Assembly: GCA_002747015.1 (NCBI GenBank)
Contig: NVXI01000009.1
Coordinates: 25,694 to 89,693, forward strand
DNA length: 64,000 nt
Reading direction: 5' to 3'
Source of the DNA: Zetaproteobacteria bacterium
GTDB taxonomy: Bacteria; Pseudomonadota; Alphaproteobacteria; Micavibrionales; Micavibrionaceae
The notes below the pieces were generated by a model, which saw only the letters and a program-made list of their open reading frames with translations, was not told where the DNA came from and did not search any database. Below, piece after piece: positions 1 through 8,432 of the stretch. A program made the translations under genes and the position numbers. Numbering within the stretch: the stretch's first letter is position 1; every line of letters starts with the position of its first letter.

Positions 1-84
1 TGTCTTTTTATGTAATTAGTTGTAAAAATGCAACACTCTTAATGTGTACGCATGTAAACGAAATTACTTATAGCAGGATCACTT

Positions 85-2403
85 TTGTCAATACACATAA
101 AAAATAAAGATCCGGCAATCGCGCAGGATATACAGAGAAACCGCCTGACATTTAGGGAGATGGTTTTTAAGGCATTTTCTGGTATGCATTTTTCGCGCCT
201 GAAATATCGGTCATGGCGTACGAAGGTTGGTATATTATTGGTGATTGCGTCAATTATCAGCGGGTTTATCACTTATGCTGCCCTGACGAAAACACCGCCC
301 TTTGGCAATGATCCGAACTTGGTGATTACATTATTGAACGTCGATCTTATCATTTTACTGTTGCTGGTGTCGTTAATTGCGCGCCGTATCGTCAGCGTGT
401 GGAGCGGAAAAAAACGCGGTATTGCTGGCTCTCACCTTCATGTGCGGTTGGTGTATATATTCAGTATTCTGGTGTCCGTTCCGACAATTTTGATGACGGT
501 GTTTTCGGCCTTTTTCTTTCATTTCGGTATAGAGGCATGGTTCTCGCAGCGCGTTCAGACCGCAATTCATGAATCCCAAGCTGTGGCAGAATCGTATTTG
601 GAGGAGCATAAGCGTGTCATTCGCGCCGATACGATGGCAATGGCGAATGATTTAGACCGGCAGGCGGATATTCTAATGCTTGACCAAAAAATGTTTTTAA
701 AGGCGATGGATACGCAATCTTTCTTTAGAAATTTGTCTGAGGCGATTGTAATAGATAAAAAGGGACGGGTTTTGGCACGTTCTTCGCTCAGCTTTGCACT
801 GGAATATGAAACGCCGCCCGATTATATGCTAAGGCAGGCCGATCAGGGTGATGTTATCTTAACGATGGGAGAAAGCCAAGATAGAGTCAGGGCGTTGGTC
901 AAGCTCAATAACATGGTGAATGCGTATTTGTTTGTCGGGCGAATGGTTGATCCAAAAGTTCTGTTGCACCTTAACGCGGCAAAATTGGCGATAGAAGATT
1001 ACGATAATCTTCAAGCAAGCTATTCAGGCATGCAAATCACGGTGACGATGATTTTTATTGTGGTTGGCTTGTTGCTGTTACTGGCGGCGATTTGGTCGGG
1101 GTTGTTGCTTGCCCGTCAACTTGTAAATCCGATTGGGGAGCTGATTAACGCTGCTGATCGTGTGCGGGCAGGGGATTTAACAACGCGTATTCCCAATGCA
1201 AAGCGATTGGAAGAGTTTGAATATCTGGCGCGCTCCTTTAATCGTATGACCAATCAAATTCAGAGCCAAAGAGATGAACTGATTGACGCAAATAGACAAA
1301 TTGATAGCCGAAGACGGTTAATTGAAACCGTTTTGGCGGGTGTATCATCAGGGGTTATTGGTGTTGATAATCAAGGGGATATTAATCTTGCCAACCAATC
1401 TGCCCTGAACTTATTATCGACAGAACAAACTGACATAACAGGGTGTTATATCCTTGATATTTTTCCAGAGCTGAAAGATGTTTTGGATAAAGTTGCCAGC
1501 AATCCTAAAAAAGCAATACAGGAACAAATTCAGGTTTTATCGAGTAATGGCAATCAGCGTAGTTTTATGTTCAATATTGTAATTGAACAGTTGGAGCAAG
1601 ACACCACAGGTCTTATTATTACCTTTGATGATATTACCGAACTGCAAGCCGCGCAGAGAAAAGCGGCCTGGTCGGATGTTGCGCGTCGGATTGCTCATGA
1701 AATCAAAAATCCTCTAACGCCGATTCAGCTTTCTGCGGAGCGTTTAAAGCGTAAATATCTTAAGGAAATAACGGCAGACCCTGATACTTTTGAACAATGC
1801 ACGGATACTATTATAAAACATGTTGGCGATATTGGTCGTATGGTTGATGAGTTTTCATCTTTTGCGCGGATGCCTAATCCAGTGTTGAAAACTGGAATTT
1901 TGAGTAAGCATATCGAAGAATCTTTGATTTTATCAAAACAGGCACATGGCGATATAAACTTTAACTTTATCAAAAGTGACGATGATATTGTCATTAGCTT
2001 TGACGCGCAGCAATTGCGTCAGATTGTGACAAACTTGTTACAAAATGCAATTGATTCAATCCATACAAAACACGGGGTTTCCAATAATAATATCGGAGAA
2101 ATTGATATTCTGATTGGCCAACATAATCAAGATGAGGTCTTTGTCGCAATTACGGATAATGGCTTGGGCTTTCCTAAGGGAGAAGACCTATCCAAACTGA
2201 CAGAGCCGTATGTTACGCATAAACCTAAAGGCACAGGTCTTGGCTTGGCGATCGTGAAGAAAATTATGGAAGACCATAATGGCGATATATTTTTGGGCGC
2301 GCCGCAATGGTTGCTTGTCACCGAGAATTGGCATGATAAAGGTGGGGCTTGTGTTGTTTTAACTTTTCCAAAGCCATATATTACATCAAAGGATAGCACA
2401 TAA
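85..2403 (+). CDS. ntrY: NtrY-type membrane sensor histidine kinase
   Basis: Sensor kinase of the NtrY/NtrX system, which in Alphaproteobacteria responds to nitrogen or redox/envelope state and phosphorylates NtrX. Visible in order: two to three N-terminal membrane segments (about residues 45-130), a periplasmic sensing region, another membrane segment near 325-345, a HAMP linker (about 342-395), a PAS domain (about 410-530), HisKA with the phospho-accepting His near residue 538 in ARRIAHEIKNPLTP, then HATPase_c with the N box NLLQNAIDSI and the GTGLGLAIVKKI box. The length of 772 residues fits the family. The start is TTG with AGGA a few bases upstream. ntrX begins two bases after the stop, so the two are surely cotranscribed. 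The usual partners ntrB and ntrC would lie to the left, outside the window. Confidence 0.95.
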   Translation: MSIHIKNKDPAIAQDIQRNRLTFREMVFKAFSGMHFSRLKYRSWRTKVGILLVIASIISGFITYAALTKTPPFGNDPNLVITLLNVDLIILLLLVSLIARRIVSVWSGKKRGIAGSHLHVRLVYIFSILVSVPTILMTVFSAFFFHFGIEAWFSQRVQTAIHESQAVAESYLEEHKRVIRADTMAMANDLDRQADILMLDQKMFLKAMDTQSFFRNLSEAIVIDKKGRVLARSSLSFALEYETPPDYMLRQADQGDVILTMGESQDRVRALVKLNNMVNAYLFVGRMVDPKVLLHLNAAKLAIEDYDNLQASYSGMQITVTMIFIVVGLLLLLAAIWSGLLLARQLVNPIGELINAADRVRAGDLTTRIPNAKRLEEFEYLARSFNRMTNQIQSQRDELIDANRQIDSRRRLIETVLAGVSSGVIGVDNQGDINLANQSALNLLSTEQTDITGCYILDIFPELKDVLDKVASNPKKAIQEQIQVLSSNGNQRSFMFNIVIEQLEQDTTGLIITFDDITELQAAQRKAAWSDVARRIAHEIKNPLTPIQLSAERLKRKYLKEITADPDTFEQCTDTIIKHVGDIGRMVDEFSSFARMPNPVLKTGILSKHIEESLILSKQAHGDINFNFIKSDDDIVISFDAQQLRQIVTNLLQNAIDSIHTKHGVSNNNIGEIDILIGQHNQDEVFVAITDNGLGFPKGEDLSKLTEPYVTHKPKGTGLGLAIVKKIMEDHNGDIFLGAPQWLLVTENWHDKGGACVVLTFPKPYITSKDST

Positions 2404-2404
2404 T

Positions 2405-3781
2405 ATGCACGAAAAAATACTGATTATTGATGATGAAAAAGACATTTGTATGTTGATACAAGGCTTGCTGGAGGATGAGGGCTATACCACTCTTGCGGCG
2501 CATAACAGTAATGATGCTTATACCATTATTGATAATGATGTACCTGACCTTATTATTCAGGATATCTGGTTACAGGGTAGTCAGGATGATGGTATTAAAA
2601 TTTTGAAAACCACCAAGGAAACATACCCTACATTGCCCTTTATCATGATTAGTGGGCATGGAACTGTTGAAACCGCGGTCTCTGCCATAAAATTGGGCGC
2701 GTATGATTTTATTGAGAAGCCATTTCAGAGTGACCGGCTTTTGCTTATGATACATCGTGCCTTGGAAAATGCGACATTGAAGCAACAAAATATAGATTTA
2801 AAGCAACGTACTGTGCAGCGTGGCCAAAATTTTACAGCAGAAATACCGGCGCAAATAAGGCAGACCTTGGATAAGGTTGCACCAACAAACAGCCGTATCC
2901 TAATCACTGGTGAAGCGGGCAGTGGAAAGAATATTTCCGCGCAATATATACATGAAAAATCTGTACGTGGGGACATGCCCTTTATGGTTTTGAACTGTGC
3001 CAGTATGGATTCTGAAAAGCTGGAGATGGAGCTGTTCGGGACGGTTCAAAATGCTCAGGATAAGGGTGTTAAATCCGGTTTATTGGAATTGGTTAATGGC
3101 GGGACTTTATTGCTTGATGAGGTGATGAGTTTGCCAATCGAGACACAAGGTAAGGTCTTGAATTTTTTACAGGATGCAGCGTATCATAAAGTCGGGTCAA
3201 ATCATAAAATCCCCGTAGATATTCGTGTTATAGCAACGACTAGCACCGATGTTGATGAAAAAATTTCCAGTGGCGCATTTCGTGAAGATCTATATTATCG
3301 CCTTAATGTTGTCCCTGTGCATATGCCGCCCTTGCGTCAAAGAAGGCAGGACATTATCGAGTTGATCGCGCATTATTCATCCTTAAGTTTTTCCGAATTG
3401 GCCGTGGCCAAATTACGCGCATATCAATGGCCGGGTAATATAAAGCAATTGCATAATGTCTTGGAATGGATATCCATTATGAACGAAAACCTTGATAAGC
3501 CAATTGATATAGAGAACCTTCCCCCTGAATTTGGTGGAGGTAGTGCAAATAATGGCGATCAAGGCGTGGATAATATGTCCCTGTTCGTTGATACCATGAT
3601 GCAAATGGGGTTGCGCGAAGCCAGAGAGTGCTTTGAGCGGCATTATTTACTGTCACAGGTGAATAAATTTGATGGTAATATCTCCAAAACTGCTGAATTT
3701 GTCGGGATGGAGCGTTCTGCTCTGCACAGGAAATTAAAGTCGCTGGATGTTTTTTCTAATGATAAACAAAGCGTGGCATAG
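2405..3781 (+). CDS. ntrX: NtrX response regulator
   Basis: Cognate response regulator of NtrY. The receiver domain carries the phospho-acceptor Asp53 (LIIQDIW). The AAA+ domain has Walker A GEAGSGKN near residue 169, a Walker B-like LLLDEV, and an arginine-finger region FREDLYYRLNVVP. A Fis-type helix-turn-helix ends the protein (NISKTAEFVGMERSALHRKL). The sigma-54-contacting GAFTGA loop is absent, as is usual for alphaproteobacterial NtrX, so it may not act as a classical sigma-54 activator. The length of 458 residues is normal. It is tightly coupled to ntrY. Confidence 0.95.
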   Translation: MHEKILIIDDEKDICMLIQGLLEDEGYTTLAAHNSNDAYTIIDNDVPDLIIQDIWLQGSQDDGIKILKTTKETYPTLPFIMISGHGTVETAVSAIKLGAYDFIEKPFQSDRLLLMIHRALENATLKQQNIDLKQRTVQRGQNFTAEIPAQIRQTLDKVAPTNSRILITGEAGSGKNISAQYIHEKSVRGDMPFMVLNCASMDSEKLEMELFGTVQNAQDKGVKSGLLELVNGGTLLLDEVMSLPIETQGKVLNFLQDAAYHKVGSNHKIPVDIRVIATTSTDVDEKISSGAFREDLYYRLNVVPVHMPPLRQRRQDIIELIAHYSSLSFSELAVAKLRAYQWPGNIKQLHNVLEWISIMNENLDKPIDIENLPPEFGGGSANNGDQGVDNMSLFVDTMMQMGLREARECFERHYLLSQVNKFDGNISKTAEFVGMERSALHRKLKSLDVFSNDKQSVA

Positions 3782-3839
3782 TACACTGTTTTTCTAATAA
3801 ATCGGGTATCGTCAAACCTCGTACATTGAGAGAGAAATT

Positions 3840-5216
3840 ATGAGAGTTATTATTTGTGGTGCTGATTTGGTTGGCTCAAGTATTGCGGCATATCTTTCTA
3901 AGGAAGATAACGATGTCACTGTCATTGATCCCAAAAGTGATCTATTAAGCCAGATTCATTATATTATGGATGTGAATACAGTGACAGGGCATGCTTCTGA
4001 CCCTGATATTTTGAACGCGGCGGGGGCGAATGATTGTGATTTGATTATTGCGGTGACTGAAAATGATGAAATTAATATGATCGCGTGTCAAATCGGGCAT
4101 TCATTATTTGGTATTCCAAAGAAAATTGCGCGTATCCGCAGACAGGCTTATCTTGATCCATCATGGTCAAATCTGTTCAGTCGCGCGCATATGCCCATCG
4201 ATGTTATTATCTCGCCGGAAACTCTTGTCGCGCAAAGTATTTTGCAAAAACTTGCGATTCCTGGTACGACGACCGCGCTTCGCCTTGCGGAGGGTAAGGC
4301 GCATTTAATCGGTGTTGTGTGCTTAGATGATTGTCCTGTCTTGCATACACAACTTGGGCAGCTTGATAAATTATTTCCTGAGTTGTCTTTTTCTATCATC
4401 TCGATTGCCAGAGGAACTAAAAATATTATTCCCGATGAGAATGATATGCTGGAAGTTGGTGATGAGGCTTACATCATTGTTGATAGCAAGCATTTACGCC
4501 GTGTTATGGCGGCTTTCGGGCATTTAGAGAAAGAAGCCCGTCGCATTATTATTTCAGGTGGCGGGAATATCGGGCTGTCCTTAATTAAGGAGTTGCAAGA
4601 TAATGTCTCTGGTCTTCAGTTAAAGGTAATTGAACATAATGATGGGCGGGCTCAATTTTTAAGTGAAGAGCTGGAAAATATCATTATCCTAAACGGGGAT
4701 ACGTTGGAGCGTTCTGTTATGGATGAAGCCTCCGTGGCAACGGCGGAAACCTATATCGCGTTGATGAATGATGATGAGAGTAATATTCTCGGCTCATTAT
4801 TGGCGAAGCAATATGGATGCCAGCGCGTTATCACCTTGGTTAATAATCATGCTTATTATCCGTTGGTTGGCCCTCTTGGTATTGATGTGATGGTGTCGCC
4901 AAAGTCAATCATTGTAGCCAGTATCATGCAACATGTTAGAAGAGGGCGCATTAAGGGCATTCATAATATCCGTGATGGTGAATTCGAACTGATGGAAATT
5001 GAGATATCTGATTCATCAAGCATCGCAAATAAAAATATACAAGATTTAGAATTCCCCGCAGGCGTGGTGATTGGTGCAATTATTCGTGATGGTAAGGTCA
5101 TCATTCCCAAGAATAATTGCAGTATTATACCGAAGGATCACATCATTATTCTTGCTTCGGCAGAAAAGGCGCGCTTGGTTGAGAAGATGCTCTGTGTGCA
5201 TGTTGATTTATTTTAA
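3840..5216 (+). CDS. trkA: Trk system potassium uptake regulator TrkA
   Basis: Cytoplasmic NAD(H)-binding regulatory subunit of the Trk/Ktr potassium channel. It contains two TrkA_N/RCK Rossmann units, with glycine motifs at the N-terminus (VIICGADLVGSSIA) and near residue 236 (IIISGGGNIGLSL), each followed by a TrkA_C domain. 458 residues is the standard length. The ATG is preceded by GAGAGAG. Its position directly after ntrX is a conserved alphaproteobacterial arrangement. No TrkH/TrkG channel gene is in the window. Confidence 0.95.
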   Translation: MRVIICGADLVGSSIAAYLSKEDNDVTVIDPKSDLLSQIHYIMDVNTVTGHASDPDILNAAGANDCDLIIAVTENDEINMIACQIGHSLFGIPKKIARIRRQAYLDPSWSNLFSRAHMPIDVIISPETLVAQSILQKLAIPGTTTALRLAEGKAHLIGVVCLDDCPVLHTQLGQLDKLFPELSFSIISIARGTKNIIPDENDMLEVGDEAYIIVDSKHLRRVMAAFGHLEKEARRIIISGGGNIGLSLIKELQDNVSGLQLKVIEHNDGRAQFLSEELENIIILNGDTLERSVMDEASVATAETYIALMNDDESNILGSLLAKQYGCQRVITLVNNHAYYPLVGPLGIDVMVSPKSIIVASIMQHVRRGRIKGIHNIRDGEFELMEIEISDSSSIANKNIQDLEFPAGVVIGAIIRDGKVIIPKNNCSIIPKDHIIILASAEKARLVEKMLCVHVDLF

Positions 5217-5228
5217 GGTTATAGGCGC

Positions 5229-6068
5229 ATGAAGCTCGGTATTTTTGATTCAGGGTTGGGTGGGCTGTTGATTGCAAAATCAATTCGCGAATACCTGCCA
5301 GATATAGATATTATATATTTCGGCGATACGTTGCACTTACCCTATGGCAATCGATCAAAAGAGACCATTTATGAATATAGTAAGCGTGGGGTTGAGTTTT
5401 TGTTCGCGCAAGATTGTAACTTGATTATTACCGCATGTAACACGATCAGTGCTTCGGCTTTGCGAACGTTACAGCAAGACTATCTGCCCACCAGTCAATA
5501 TTCAGATCGCCGTATTTTGGGCGTTGTTGTGCCGACACTGGAATGTGCGCGCGATGATGGTTATAAACGCCTTGGTCTGATTGCAACTAATTATACGGTG
5601 CATTCCAATGTCTATGAGGATGAACTGCAAAAGCTGGAGCAGGGTATTCAGATATTTCAGACGCAAACACCTTTGCTCGTTCCTTTGATTGAGCATGAGG
5701 GTATGCCTTGGGTTCCTTCTGTGTTGGAGCATTATCTTCACCCTTTATTGAGTAATGATATAGAGTGTCTTATTCTGGGCTGTACGCATTATCCGTTTTT
5801 GAAGGATGAGATCCGCCGCATTATCGGCGCGGGTATAGCCTTGCTTACACAAGATGAAATTATCCCGCAAAAGCTGAATGAATATCTGGGGCGTCACCCA
5901 GAACTCGCCGATAAAATAACGCGTCGGGGGCGCGCAGAGTTCTTGGTCAGTGATATCACCGATAGCTATAAAAAGACCGCCTATAAAATATATGGTGAGG
6001 TCATCGATATTGAACATATAAGTTTTTCAGTTAAACAAAACCGCTACATACGGGGTAATAAAGCATGA
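5229..6068 (+). CDS. murI: Glutamate racemase
   Basis: Converts L-glutamate to D-glutamate for peptidoglycan synthesis in the cytoplasm. The signature FDSGLGG is at the N-terminus. The two catalytic cysteines sit in ACNTISASAL near residue 70 and LGCTHYPFL near residue 184. 279 residues fits the family. It lies 12 bp after trkA and overlaps the next gene by four bases, so it is probably part of one transcript running from ntrY. Its place between trkA and hfq is not part of the usual ntrYX-trkA-hfq order. Confidence 0.93.
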   Translation: MKLGIFDSGLGGLLIAKSIREYLPDIDIIYFGDTLHLPYGNRSKETIYEYSKRGVEFLFAQDCNLIITACNTISASALRTLQQDYLPTSQYSDRRILGVVVPTLECARDDGYKRLGLIATNYTVHSNVYEDELQKLEQGIQIFQTQTPLLVPLIEHEGMPWVPSVLEHYLHPLLSNDIECLILGCTHYPFLKDEIRRIIGAGIALLTQDEIIPQKLNEYLGRHPELADKITRRGRAEFLVSDITDSYKKTAYKIYGEVIDIEHISFSVKQNRYIRGNKA

Positions 6069-6730
6069 GTTTAGAGCAGAATATTCAACAACCTGACGCT
6101 GTATTTTGGGATTGGGATGGTACTTTGGTGGACAGCTATGGTTTCTTGAATGACGCGCATAGCCATACGTTGGTGGCTTTGGGGTTTCAACCGTTTAAGG
6201 ATGGGGAGTATAAACAATATTTTGGTAAGCCAAGAGATACATTGTACCCAGCAATTTACAAGGAAAAATGTGAAGAAGCAAAAGAGATCTTCGGGAAATA
6301 TGTTGTTCAGAACAGCCATAAAATTCCAATCATAGCGGATGGAAAAATAGTGTTGGATTATTTCCATGCACAAAATATCCCAATGGGGATTGTGAGTAAC
6401 AAAAAATCCGATCTAATCGCCTTGGAGGTTGAGCATTTGGGGTGGCAAAAATATTTCACAGTAATTGTTGGGGCAGGGGACGCGGAGGTCGATAAACCGT
6501 CACCTGCGCCATTGTTACTCGCTTTGGAACAGGCGGGTATTGATCGTAAAACCAGTAAGATTTGGTATGTTGGTGATACTGAAAATGATCTTGCTTGCGC
6601 GCAAGGTGCAGGCTGCGAATCTTTGTTCCTGAGAGGGCATGAGGATACGCAGGAATTGCTGCGGAAATACGCGCCAATTATAACTTTTGAGAATTATTCT
6701 CAATTAAAAGAGATTTTGGTTGCAATCTAG
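6065..6730 (+). CDS. HAD-superfamily hydrolase, phosphoglycolate-phosphatase-like
   Basis: Phosphatase of the HAD subfamily IA. Motif I DWDGTLVDS near residue 17 supplies the nucleophilic Asp, motif II is SNKKSD, and motif III/IV is the C-terminal VGDTENDLACAQGAG. A helical cap lies between motifs I and II. At 221 residues it resembles Gph or pyrophosphatase-like members, but the substrate cannot be read from the sequence. The start codon overlaps the murI stop (ATGA), which indicates translational coupling. Confidence 0.85.
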   Translation: MSLEQNIQQPDAVFWDWDGTLVDSYGFLNDAHSHTLVALGFQPFKDGEYKQYFGKPRDTLYPAIYKEKCEEAKEIFGKYVVQNSHKIPIIADGKIVLDYFHAQNIPMGIVSNKKSDLIALEVEHLGWQKYFTVIVGAGDAEVDKPSPAPLLLALEQAGIDRKTSKIWYVGDTENDLACAQGAGCESLFLRGHEDTQELLRKYAPIITFENYSQLKEILVAI

Positions 6731-6815
6731 ATGAATTGCTCTAAGAATGTGGTGTCGCCTGAATTCATTGGGCATATAATTAAATTGTGGAATAATAAGA
6801 GCTTAGGAAATTAAA

Positions 6816-7061
6816 ATGGCCGATAAAATACAAAATGTACAAGATGTCTTTCTGAACAAAATTCGTAAGGAAAAAATGTCTGTCACTGTTTTTCTTGTGA
6901 ATGGTGTAAAACTTCAGGGAATCGTAACGTGGTTCGATAATTTCTCGGTTTTATTGCGTCGTGATTCACATATTCAGCTTATATATAAACATGCGATTTC
7001 TACGATTATGCCAGGTGGCCCCTTAAGCCTTAATGACGAAGATGATGAATCATCCGAATAA
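6816..7061 (+). CDS. hfq: RNA chaperone Hfq
   Basis: Sm-fold RNA chaperone that pairs small RNAs with mRNAs as a hexamer. Sm1 includes [19 protein letters not shown], and Sm2 carries the diagnostic YKHAISTI motif. The short acidic C-terminal tail (NDEDDESSE) is like that of other alphaproteobacterial Hfq proteins. 81 residues is typical. hflX follows closely, the conserved hfq-hflX pair. Confidence 0.97.
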   Translation: MADKIQNVQDVFLNKIRKEKMSVTVFLVNGVKLQGIVTWFDNFSVLLRRDSHIQLIYKHAISTIMPGGPLSLNDEDDESSE

Positions 7062-7094
7062 GTCTTAACTGCATAGCCTTTGAGGTATAATACT

Positions 7095-8432
7095 TTGGCT
7101 AAAAAAGATAAAATGCATATTGGTGTTCAGGCGAAAGACCCTGACACCGTATATATTCTGCAACCGATTGATAAACGCGTCTTTGCACAGCGTGACATTG
7201 AAGATGTTCTCGAAGAGGCCGAAGGGTTGGCGCGGGCGGTAGAACTTGATGTTATTCAAACGCGGGTTGTGAATTATTCGAAAATCAATGCGGGCAGTTT
7301 CTTTGGTAAAGGAACACGCGCAGATGTTGGCGCGGAAATTGCTGATCTTGAGCCTGCGCTTGTCATTATTAATTGCGCTTTAAGCCCGATCCAGCAACGT
7401 AATCTTGAAAAAGAATGGGATACGAAGATCATTGATCGAACGGGTTTGATTCTTGAAATATTTGGTGCGCGCGCACAAACAAAAGAGGGGCGTTTGCAGG
7501 TTGATTTGGCTGCACTGGCATATCAAAAGTCCCGCCTCGTCAGGTCTTGGACGCATTTGGAGCGTCAACGCGGCGGTTCAGGTTTTATGGGGGGACCGGG
7601 GGAAAGGCAAATTGAGCTTGACCGCCGAATGATTGCCGATAAGATTATCCGTCTTAAGAAAGAACTGGAAAATGTACGTAAGACCCGTGATTTGGGGCGT
7701 AAAAGTCGAGAGCGTGTGCCTTTCCCGATTGTCTCTTTGGTCGGTTATACCAATGCGGGGAAATCGACTTTATTTAACAAGATCACCAACGCCGATGTTT
7801 TTGCAGAGGATTTGCCCTTTGCCACGCTTGACCCAACAATGCGCCGTGTGACTTTACCGAAAAATCAGGATGCTATTCTGGCCGATACGGTTGGCTTTAT
7901 CGCGGATTTACCGACTCATTTGGTGGCGGCTTTTCGCGCGACGTTAGAGCAAATAACCCACGCCGATGTTATCGTGCATGTCATTGATGTATCACGCAAA
8001 GATTACATGGCGCAGAAAAATGATGTTATCAAAATTCTGAATGATTTGGGTGTTGAATATGAATCTGATGACCGCATTATCGAGGTTTATAATAAAGTCG
8101 ATTTGCTGGATGAGGACGCCTACGCCGAATTTTCCAGACAGCATAAAGTTTCGACAATTCCGATGGCGTTGGTTTCTGCCTATAAAGGGCAGGGTATTGA
8201 TGAACTACTGAATCAAGTCGTTGAAATTACGGCCAAAAATCGTCAGGATATTACATTCAAGATTGATGTTACGGACGGCAAAGCCATGGCGTGGCTGTAT
8301 GCACATGGTGATGTGTTGGAGCGCATAGATGAGGAAGAATATGTTGAGCTTTCATTACGTTTAAGCGCAGCCGATCAAGAAAAATTCCAAAAAGAGTTTG
8401 GCTATAATATTTCCTCCGCTTCGTTAGGTTAA
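7095..8432 (+). CDS. hflX: GTPase HflX
   Basis: Ribosome-associated GTPase that splits stalled or heat-damaged 70S ribosomes. It has an N-terminal HflX nucleotide-binding domain, a glycine-rich linker (GGSGFMGGPGERQIE), and a G domain with G1 GYTNAGKST about 216 residues in, G3 DTVGFI and G4 NKVDL. I chose TTG at 7095 because GAGG lies nine bases upstream; an in-frame TTG at 7080 and an ATG at 7113 are alternatives. The 3' end overlaps the convergent E1 gene by nine bases. Confidence 0.93.
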   Translation: MAKKDKMHIGVQAKDPDTVYILQPIDKRVFAQRDIEDVLEEAEGLARAVELDVIQTRVVNYSKINAGSFFGKGTRADVGAEIADLEPALVIINCALSPIQQRNLEKEWDTKIIDRTGLILEIFGARAQTKEGRLQVDLAALAYQKSRLVRSWTHLERQRGGSGFMGGPGERQIELDRRMIADKIIRLKKELENVRKTRDLGRKSRERVPFPIVSLVGYTNAGKSTLFNKITNADVFAEDLPFATLDPTMRRVTLPKNQDAILADTVGFIADLPTHLVAAFRATLEQITHADVIVHVIDVSRKDYMAQKNDVIKILNDLGVEYESDDRIIEVYNKVDLLDEDAYAEFSRQHKVSTIPMALVSAYKGQGIDELLNQVVEITAKNRQDITFKIDVTDGKAMAWLYAHGDVLERIDEEEYVELSLRLSAADQEKFQKEFGYNISSASLG

